Notes under the pieces: generated by a model
Database searches by the model: none
Seen by the model: the letters and a program-made list of their open reading frames with translations, nothing else
What the model was told of the DNA's origin: nothing
Position numbers and translations under genes: made by a program
Shown: in pieces, positions 1-6,392 of the stretch
How positions within the stretch are numbered: the first letter of the stretch is position 1
Layout: every line of letters begins with the position of its first letter
Source of the DNA: Sutterella parvirubra YIT 11816
GTDB taxonomy: Bacteria > Pseudomonadota > Gammaproteobacteria > Burkholderiales > Burkholderiaceae_F
NCBI RefSeq assembly: GCF_000250875.1
Contig: NZ_JH604988.1
Coordinates: 22,252-28,643 of the forward strand
Direction: 5' to 3'
DNA length: 6,392 nucleotides

Positions 1-391
1 TGGCGACGGTGAAGAAGCGCTCCACCTCATGCATGGGGCCGGGCTCCTCAATCTTCTGATCCAAGAGAAAGCCGCGGCCGTCGGTGGCGAAGCCGGCGGA
101 GCGGATGCCGCCGATGCGGTAGAGGAGGGCCGAACTGAAGGAATTCGGAAAGAGAAGCCCGAGGGGCTTCTCGCCCACGTGGTTCGCAAGGTGCCGGATG
201 CGCGTGAGGTCTTCGGTCACGTGCCCTTCGATCGGGTCGAAGCGCCACTCCATCCCGGCCAAAAGGTCTTCCGCCCAACGCTTTCCCGTGAGCACGGGCT
301 CAAACCCGCTCGCCTCGAGGAGGCGGAGCGCGGGGAGCGCCATGCAGCAGTCACCGACGTGGTTGGGAAGGCGGCAGAGGACTTTGGTCAT
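1..391 (-). CDS. GT9-family glycosyltransferase, WaaF-like LPS heptosyltransferase (5' part only)
   Basis: This gene reads leftward from ATG at 391-389 and leaves the window at position 1, so only about 130 N-terminal residues are visible. Families of this type (GT9, ADP-heptose:LPS heptosyltransferases) add heptose to the inner core of lipopolysaccharide at the cytoplasmic face of the inner membrane. The support is a start MTKVLCRLPNHVGDCCMALP, matching the family's N-terminal 'P(N/S)xVGD..M..PALR.L' pattern, then a 'FPNSFSSALL' segment near residues 80-90, which resembles the LPNSFKSAL stretch of WaaF, and a downstream HEVERFF segment like the family's M-x-E-R-Y/F. No stop interrupts the frame. 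The Shine-Dalgarno is weak (CCGGA about 8 bases upstream). The divergent neighbour is the lipid A flippase msbA, which fits an LPS role. I cannot tell WaaF from WaaC or another GT9 enzyme without the C-terminal half, so no symbol is given. Confidence 0.8.
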   Translation of the reverse strand, partial: MTKVLCRLPNHVGDCCMALPALRLLEASGFEPVLTGKRWAEDLLAGMEWRFDPIEGHVTEDLTRIRHLANHVGEKPLGLLFPNSFSSALLYRIGGIRSAGFATDGRGFLLDQKIEEPGPMHEVERFFTVA

Positions 392-479
392 GATGAATCC
401 GGTTGCGAGAGATGGGCGGCTCGGAGCATTGTATCGGCTAATGCCTGTATGATGAGGCCTCCAAAAAAGCGGACGATCC
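392..479. promoter_or_regulatory. Divergent intergenic region between the GT9 gene and msbA
   Basis: These 88 bases lie between two diverging start codons and should hold promoters for both directions. On the minus strand TACAAT (433-428) is a good -10 match, which would give the GT9 gene a leader of about 30 nt; no convincing -35 sits in front of it. On the plus strand TATGAT (448-453) is a possible -10 for msbA, again with no clear -35 (AGCATT at 425-430 is poor). An A-run (AAAAAA, 463-468) and GCGGACG follow directly before the msbA ATG; the GGA in the latter is a weak ribosome binding site. The region is more A/T-rich than the flanking coding DNA, as expected of a promoter. The hexamers are by-eye matches only. 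Confidence 0.4.
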
Positions 480-2240
480 ATGTTCAAGATCATCGACGAC
501 ATCCGGGCTTCCTCCATGATGCGGTTGGCCCGATACCTTCCTCCCTTCAAGTGGCACATCGCGGGCGCCATCGCCGCGATGGCGGCCGGGGGCGGCGCTT
601 CGTCGCTCATCGCCCTCATCCTGGGGAAGCTCACCGACATGAGTTTCTACGGCAAGGACCCGCTGACGGTGTATCTCGCCCCTCTGGCACTGATCGGTAT
701 TTCGATCCTCCACGGCGGCTCCCGTTATCTGAGTTCCTACCTCTTGGTGCGCGTCTCGCAGTCGGTCCTGCTCGAGGTCCGGACGATGCTGTTTTCGCGC
801 ATGCTCCGTTGGAGCGACAAGACCTTCATGGAGCACCGCAATTCGGAGCTTCAGGCGAAGTTCGTCAATGAAGCCTCGAACGCGCTGACGCGCGCCGCCG
901 GGGTGCTCACCACGATGGTGCGCGACTCGATTCAGATCGTCTGTCTCGTCGCCGTGCTCATCTGGCACAACTGGATGCTCACGCTCGTGAGCTTCGTCGT
1001 CGCGCCGCTCCTTGCGATCGTGATCCGGTGGGTGAACCGCCGCATCAAGTCGCTCACCCGCCGTCAGCAGCTCACCTTCGGGGAGCTCATCGGGACGGTG
1101 CTCGAAGCCTACAACGGCGAGCGCGTCGTCAAGATCTACGATGGCTACGCGTACGAAAACGACCGCTTCCGCGAGGTGAACGAAAAGATCAGGACGTTGT
1201 CGCTGCGTCAGCAGCGCGTGTCGGCGGCCGGGATGCCGCTTCTCCAGTTGATCACGATGATCGGGGTGTCCTTCGTCGTCGTCTTCGCGCTCATGCAGGC
1301 GCAGAGCGATGCGCTCACGATCGGGGAGTTCACGACGTTCCTCGCGGCCATGCTTCTTCTCATGCCGCCCATTCGGCATCTCTCCGACCTTTCCGGTTCC
1401 ACGGCGACGATGATCGCCGCGGCGGACAGTCTTTTCGAGACGATCGACGAGATTCCCGAAGAAGATCCGGGTACGCGCGAGCTCAAGAACTGCCGCGGCG
1501 CCGTCCGCTTTGAGGACGTGTCCTTTACGTATCCGGGAAAGGAGACGCCTGCGGTCAAAAACTTCACCCTCGACGTGAAGCCGGGCGAGATGATCGCCCT
1601 GGTAGGATCGTCGGGGTCCGGTAAATCGACCCTCGTCAACCTGATCCCCCGCTTCTGGGCGGCGACGAAGGGCGAGATTTATTTCGACGGGATCCCGCAG
1701 AGCGAACTGACGTTGAAGAGCCTGCGCGACCAGATCGCACTCGTGAGTCAGGACGTCGTCATCTTCGACGACACCATCGCCGGGAACATCGCCTACGGCG
1801 CGATGCGGAACGCCACCCGCGAAGAGATCGAACGCGCCGTCGAGGCGGCCGCCCTCACGGAATTCGTGGAGAGCCTCCCCGACGGGCTCGATACGCGGGT
1901 GGGCGCCGCTGGGAACGAACTCTCCGGTGGGCAGCGCCAGCGCATTTCGATCGCCCGCGCGTTCCTGAAGAACGCGCCGATCCTCCTTCTCGACGAAGCG
2001 ACGAGCGCGCTTGATACGGAAAGCGAACGCCACATTCAGCGCTCGCTCGATTCGCTCCTCGTGGGCCGCACGGCCTTCGTGGTCGCGCACCGGCTCTCCA
2101 CCATCATCAACGCCGACCGCATCGTCGCGATGCGAAACGGCGAAGTGGTCGAAGTGGGGACGCACGACGAGCTGCTCGCGAAGAACGGTCTCTACGCGCA
2201 CCTCTATTCGCTCCAATTCCGTCATCCGTCCGAAGTCTGA
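480..2240 (+). CDS. msbA: Lipid A export ABC transporter permease/ATP-binding protein MsbA
   Basis: MsbA is a homodimeric inner-membrane half-transporter that uses ATP to flip lipid A-core from the cytoplasmic to the periplasmic leaflet. The 586-residue product (E. coli MsbA has 582) has a membrane domain with six hydrophobic segments at about 25-48, 64-88, 140-161, 165-185, 252-272 and 281-300, then a nucleotide-binding domain from about 340. All ABC motifs are intact: A-loop Tyr351 (FTYPG), Walker A GSSGSGKST 376-384 with Lys382, Q-loop Gln424 (LVSQD), signature LSGGQ 481-485, Walker B ILLLDE 501-506 with Glu506, D-loop SALD 509-512 and switch His537. As far as I recall the E. coli numbering, these positions coincide exactly, which also supports the ATG at 480. 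The lipid A-contacting Arg148 is kept, whereas the position of Arg78 is His78 and that of Lys299 is Arg299. The gene diverges from an LPS glycosyltransferase gene and is followed by a terminator. Confidence 0.96.
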   Translation: MFKIIDDIRASSMMRLARYLPPFKWHIAGAIAAMAAGGGASSLIALILGKLTDMSFYGKDPLTVYLAPLALIGISILHGGSRYLSSYLLVRVSQSVLLEVRTMLFSRMLRWSDKTFMEHRNSELQAKFVNEASNALTRAAGVLTTMVRDSIQIVCLVAVLIWHNWMLTLVSFVVAPLLAIVIRWVNRRIKSLTRRQQLTFGELIGTVLEAYNGERVVKIYDGYAYENDRFREVNEKIRTLSLRQQRVSAAGMPLLQLITMIGVSFVVVFALMQAQSDALTIGEFTTFLAAMLLLMPPIRHLSDLSGSTATMIAAADSLFETIDEIPEEDPGTRELKNCRGAVRFEDVSFTYPGKETPAVKNFTLDVKPGEMIALVGSSGSGKSTLVNLIPRFWAATKGEIYFDGIPQSELTLKSLRDQIALVSQDVVIFDDTIAGNIAYGAMRNATREEIERAVEAAALTEFVESLPDGLDTRVGAAGNELSGGQRQRISIARAFLKNAPILLLDEATSALDTESERHIQRSLDSLLVGRTAFVVAHRLSTIINADRIVAMRNGEVVEVGTHDELLAKNGLYAHLYSLQFRHPSEV

Positions 2241-2259
2241 CCGGAGGACGTTCCTTCGG
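2241..2259 (+). other. Hairpin directly after the msbA stop codon
   Basis: The arms CCGGAGGA (2241-2248) and TTCCTTCGG (2251-2259) form an 8-bp stem with one G-U pair and a three-base loop (2249-2251), beginning at the base after the TGA stop. No T-run follows, so it is not a classical intrinsic terminator by itself. CCGAAG at 2230-2235, inside the last msbA codons, is complementary to CTTCGG at 2254-2259 and again at 2275-2280, so alternative pairings are possible. It could protect the 3' end of the msbA message or be coincidental in GC-rich DNA. Confidence 0.35.
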
Positions 2260-2268
2260 CGCAGGGTC

Positions 2269-2297
2269 TCGTGTCTTCGGGGCCCTGATGATAAGAT
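2269..2297 (+). promoter_or_regulatory. Candidate extended -10 promoter for sdaA-rng-sbcB
   Basis: TGATAAGAT at 2289-2297 reads as an extended -10 element (TG, one base, TAAGAT at 2292-2297, four of six matches to TATAAT). With a 17-base spacer the -35 position is TCGTGT (2269-2274), a poor match, but extended -10 promoters tolerate this. Transcription would start near A2305, giving a leader of about 56 nt before the sdaA ATG. It is the most A/T-rich spot in the 120-bp gap between msbA and sdaA. The terminator hairpin begins only about seven bases after the predicted start site, which is an odd arrangement. By-eye call, no experimental support. Confidence 0.42.
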
Positions 2298-2311
2298 GCT
2301 CGGCACAGTGC

Positions 2312-2339
2312 GGCGCCGCCCGACGGGCGGCGCCCTTTT
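2312..2339 (+). terminator. Rho-independent terminator between msbA and sdaA
   Basis: GGCGCCGCCC (2312-2321) and GGGCGGCGCC (2325-2334) form a perfect 10-bp, entirely G/C stem closed by a three-base loop (GAC, 2322-2324). C2335 and TTTT (2336-2339) follow, and the tract continues as CTTC. This has the form of an intrinsic terminator for rightward transcription, and nothing on its left side would serve as a T-tract for leftward transcription. The obvious role is ending msbA transcription. Because it lies between the candidate sdaA promoter and the sdaA start codon, it would also be in the sdaA leader if that promoter is real. Confidence 0.82.
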
Positions 2340-2360
2340 CTTCAGAGGGACCCCATCACT

Positions 2361-3758
<1,398 letters not shown>

Positions 3759-3787
3759 CCGCGGGGAGGCTCTTCGCCCGCCAACAC

Positions 3788-3791
3788 AGGA
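3788..3791 (+). promoter_or_regulatory. Ribosome binding site deciding the rng start
   Basis: AGGA in the context ACACAGGATT lies 11 bases before GTG 3803. The competing in-frame GTG at 3752, which overlaps the end of sdaA, has no purine-rich core at usable distance: the only GGAG there runs directly into that codon. This favours 3803 as the true start. Confidence 0.6.
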
Positions 3792-3802
3792 TTCAAGCGA
3801 CC

Positions 3803-5260
3803 GTGGAACACATTCTCATCAACTGCTCGGCGCGGGAGACCCGCGTCGCCGTCATCGTCGAGAGCGTCCTGAGGGACCTCTTCATTGAGCGTGCCTCGGC
3901 CCGGGGTCTCGTCGGAAACGTCTATCTCGGGAAGGTCGTGCGGGTGCTCCCCGGCATGCAGAGCGCCTTCGTCGACGTGGGCCTGGAGCGCACGGCGTTC
4001 CTGCACGTCGCCGACATCGCCGAAGCGAAGACCGAAACCGAGGCGTTGAAGCCCATCGAAACACTGCTCCACGAGGGGCAGTCCCTGATGGTGCAAGTGG
4101 CCAAAGACCCGATCGGTACGAAGGGCGCACGCTTGACGACGACGATCTCGCTCGCGGGCCGAAAGCTCGTCTACCTGCCGCGGGACCCCCACATCGGCGT
4201 TTCGCAACGGATCGAGAGCGAAGAGCAGCGTGAAGAGCTCCGCGCCATGATGACGGCGCTTCGCCCCGAAACGGAAAAAGGGGGCTACATCATCCGCACG
4301 AGCGCCGAAGAAGGCGCGACGGAAGAGGAGTTCCGGGACGACATGGCGTACCTCGGGCGCCTTTGGGAGGAGATCGGCGAGAAGGCGAAGAAGAGCCATC
4401 CGCCCGCGCTTCTCTACCAGGATCTGTCGCTCGCGCAGCGGGTGCTCCGCGACATGGTGCACCAACAGACCGACCGCGTCGAGGTCGACTCCGCCAAGGA
4501 TTTTGACGCCCTCCGGACCTTTGCCGAGCGGTTCGTGCCGGGCGTCGCGGAAAAGCTTTCGCTCTACGAGGGCGAAACGCCGCTTTTCGAACTTCACGGC
4601 GTGGAGGCCGAGTTGGAAGGCGCTCTAGGGCGCCGCGTGGATCTGAAGAGCGGCGGCTACCTCGTCTTCGATCAAACCGAAGCGATGACGACGATCGACG
4701 TCAACACGGGGGGCTACGTCGGGAAGCGCGACTTCAGCGACACGATCTTCAAGACGAATCTGGAGGCCGCGCAGACGATTGCCCGGCAACTGAGGCTTCG
4801 GAACTTGGGCGGCATCATCATCGTCGACTTCATCGACATGGCCCGTGAAGAGCACCGCGAAGCGGTGTTGTCGGAGCTGCGCCGTGCGGTCGCGACCGAC
4901 CGCACGCGCATGACGGTGAGCAACTTCACGGAGTTGGGGTTGGTGGCGATGACGCGAAAGCGCACCCGCGAGTCGCTCGCGCACGTGCTCTGCGAACCCT
5001 GCCCCATCTGCGGCGGGCGCGGGCAGGTGAAGACGGCGCGCACCGTCTGCTACGACATCATGCGGGAGATCGTGCGGCTCTGCAAGCAGTACAAGGACAC
5101 GCGGGAGTACCGGATCCTGGCGAGCCAAACCGTGATCGACATGCTCTTGGAAGACGAGTCGCCCGCCTTGGAACTCCTGCAGCAGACCGTCGAAAAGCCC
5201 GTGCTCCTTGAAGTGGAGAACACCTACTCGCAGGAAGAGTGGGACGTGGTGCTCGCCTGA
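3803..5260 (+). CDS. rng: Ribonuclease G (RNase E/G family endoribonuclease)
   Basis: RNase G is a cytoplasmic single-strand endoribonuclease that matures the 16S rRNA 5' end and takes part in mRNA decay. From GTG 3803 the product has 485 residues (E. coli RNase G 489) and begins EHILINCSARETRVAV after the initiator, matching the family's 'LLVNVTPSETRVA' opening. An S1-type RNA-binding region follows (about 36-120, with VRVLPGMQSAFVDVGLE). Arg165-Thr166 (IIRTS) correspond to the 5'-monophosphate sensor of RNase E. Asp299 (TIDVNTGG) and Asp342 (IIVDFIDM) correspond to the metal-binding catalytic aspartates 303 and 346 of RNase E, and CPIC 400-403 to the zinc-link 404-407; all spacings match. 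It lacks the long C-terminal scaffold of RNase E, hence RNase G. An in-frame GTG at 3752 would add 17 residues with no family counterpart and overlap sdaA by 7 bp. sbcB follows after 23 bp. Confidence 0.94.
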   Translation: MEHILINCSARETRVAVIVESVLRDLFIERASARGLVGNVYLGKVVRVLPGMQSAFVDVGLERTAFLHVADIAEAKTETEALKPIETLLHEGQSLMVQVAKDPIGTKGARLTTTISLAGRKLVYLPRDPHIGVSQRIESEEQREELRAMMTALRPETEKGGYIIRTSAEEGATEEEFRDDMAYLGRLWEEIGEKAKKSHPPALLYQDLSLAQRVLRDMVHQQTDRVEVDSAKDFDALRTFAERFVPGVAEKLSLYEGETPLFELHGVEAELEGALGRRVDLKSGGYLVFDQTEAMTTIDVNTGGYVGKRDFSDTIFKTNLEAAQTIARQLRLRNLGGIIIVDFIDMAREEHREAVLSELRRAVATDRTRMTVSNFTELGLVAMTRKRTRESLAHVLCEPCPICGGRGQVKTARTVCYDIMREIVRLCKQYKDTREYRILASQTVIDMLLEDESPALELLQQTVEKPVLLEVENTYSQEEWDVVLA

Positions 5261-5283
5261 TCCCAACGGATGGAATTTCGGAC

Positions 5284-6392
5284 ATGACGCAGAGCTTTTA
5301 CTGGTACGACTTTGAAACGTTCGGGATCCGTTCGAGGACGGACCGCCCCGCGCAGTTCGCGGGGATGCGCACCGACATGAATCTGGAGCCCTCTCCCGCC
5401 GCGGGTGAAGAGGCGGGCGAGGTCTTCTACGCGAAGCCCTCGGAAGACTATCTGCCGAGTCCGGAGAGCTGCCTTCTGACCGGGATCGTCCCGCAGCTCT
5501 GCGAAGAGCGCGGGATGCCGGAGAGCGAGTTCGCCGGCCGCATCTTCGAGCGTCTCAACGTTCCAGGGACGATCAGCATCGGCTACAACACGCTGGGCTT
5601 TGACGACGAAGTCTGCCGCTTCCTCTTTTGGCGGAACTTTTTGGATCCGTACTCCCACGGTTGGAAGGACGGGTGCTCGCGTTGGGACCTCTTCCCCCTG
5701 GTCTGCGCCGTCTGGGCACTCCGGGGTGACGGCATCCGCTGGCCCCTTTGGGAGGAGTTGGATCCCGAACGCTTCCCGCAGGCCGCGGTCCGCAAAGGCG
5801 TCTGCATGAAGTTGGAGTGCTTGACGGAAGCGAACGGCATCACGCACGGCCAGGCGCACGAGGCGCTCTCCGACGTGGAGGCGACGATCGGGTTGGCGCG
5901 GTTGATCCGTGAAAAGGAACCGAAGCTTTGGGACTGGGCGCTCGCGAACCGCTCGAAGGAGCAGGTCCGTGCGGCGCTCGAAAAGGGCCCGGTCGTGTGG
6001 GTCTCGCCCAAGATCGGCGTCGCCCGCGGCTGCACGATGCTGGGCGGGATGCTCTACGCAAACGGCAACGACGTCCTGATGTGGGACCTGCGGGAAGACC
6101 CCTCGGTCCTTCGGACGCTCTCCCGCGAGGAGATCATCGAGCGGATCACGACGCCGCAGTCGAAGCTCCCCGAGGGCGTCACGCGGTTGCCTGTCCGGAA
6201 GATGAAGATCAACGCGTCCCCCTTCGTTTGCGGTGCGTTGGGGGTGCTCTCGCCTGACCGTGCGGCGCGCTACGGGATCGACCGTGCGGCCGCGGTGGAA
6301 CGCTACCAGGCGCTCCTGGAAGTCCGTCCCCTGGTGGAAGGGATCCTCGCCGAGTGCATGGAGCATGGCGGGGGTCTGGAACCCGTCGACGT
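5284..6392 (+). CDS. sbcB: Exodeoxyribonuclease I (3' end beyond the window)
   Basis: Exonuclease I degrades single-stranded DNA 3' to 5' and acts in mismatch repair and recombination. About 369 residues are visible of a protein that has some 475 in E. coli, and the frame is open at the right edge. The DEDDh exonuclease motifs are present: Asp9 and Glu11 (WYDFETFG), FDDE 106-109, and His192/Asp197 (HEALSDVEATI), the last pair spaced as His181/Asp186 in E. coli. Other family signatures are DRPAQFAGMRTD near 20-31, FYAKPSEDYLP, LTGIVPQ and SRWDLFP. The SH3-like exonuclease I domain begins after about residue 210 (RGCTMLGGM, KMKINASPF). Between WP and LTEANGI the protein has about 12 residues more than the E. 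coli enzyme. GGATGGA (5268-5274), nine bases before ATG 5284, is the ribosome binding site. It follows rng by 23 bp, so translation from a shared message is likely. Confidence 0.95.
   Translation, partial: MTQSFYWYDFETFGIRSRTDRPAQFAGMRTDMNLEPSPAAGEEAGEVFYAKPSEDYLPSPESCLLTGIVPQLCEERGMPESEFAGRIFERLNVPGTISIGYNTLGFDDEVCRFLFWRNFLDPYSHGWKDGCSRWDLFPLVCAVWALRGDGIRWPLWEELDPERFPQAAVRKGVCMKLECLTEANGITHGQAHEALSDVEATIGLARLIREKEPKLWDWALANRSKEQVRAALEKGPVVWVSPKIGVARGCTMLGGMLYANGNDVLMWDLREDPSVLRTLSREEIIERITTPQSKLPEGVTRLPVRKMKINASPFVCGALGVLSPDRAARYGIDRAAAVERYQALLEVRPLVEGILAECMEHGGGLEPVD

Noticed and set aside
29..871. Plus-strand open frame of 280 codons crossing the GT9 gene and the msbA start
   Set aside because: It runs through the divergent promoter region and overlaps both real genes in wrong frames; no recognisable domain.
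4619..4634. Short palindrome GGCGC...GCGCC inside rng
   Set aside because: Short arms of only G and C in GC-rich coding DNA, with no T-tract; expected by chance.
5224..6366. Minus-strand open frame of 380 codons opposite sbcB
   Set aside because: Low-complexity Arg/His/Asp-rich translation antisense to a well-supported exonuclease I gene; a codon-bias shadow.

Overview
The window looks like ordinary chromosomal DNA from a high-GC Gram-negative proteobacterium. The gene set (an LPS-core-type glycosyltransferase, the lipid A flippase MsbA, a single-chain iron-sulfur L-serine dehydratase, RNase G and exonuclease I), the strong G/C bias at third codon positions and the protein sequences fit a betaproteobacterium. 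A Burkholderiales/Sutterellaceae-type organism is my best guess. That is inference from protein character, not from a marker gene.

Layout. Positions 1-391 hold the 5' part of a leftward GT9-family (WaaF-like heptosyltransferase) gene that runs off the left edge. An 88-bp divergent intergenic region (392-479) separates it from rightward msbA (480-2240). A 120-bp gap (2241-2360) follows, holding a hairpin just after the msbA stop, a candidate extended -10 promoter and a strong rho-independent terminator. After it come sdaA (2361-3758), rng (3803-5260) and sbcB (5284 to beyond the right edge), all rightward, with gaps of 44 and 23 bp. These last three probably form one transcription unit.

How the genes work together. 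The two left genes belong to outer-membrane lipopolysaccharide biogenesis: sugar transfer to the core oligosaccharide, then flipping of lipid A-core across the inner membrane. The right-hand three share no single pathway: serine catabolism to pyruvate, maturation and decay of RNA, and 3'-5' single-strand DNA degradation. Their co-direction and tight spacing suggest co-transcription rather than a common function.

No mobile element, CRISPR array, tRNA, rRNA or phage gene was seen, and I found no convincing undescribed system. The points most worth a second look are the promoter placed directly in front of a terminator hairpin upstream of sdaA, the C-terminal cysteine of the serine dehydratase (the spacing predicts a tail-in-mouth cluster ligand), and the true start codon of rng.
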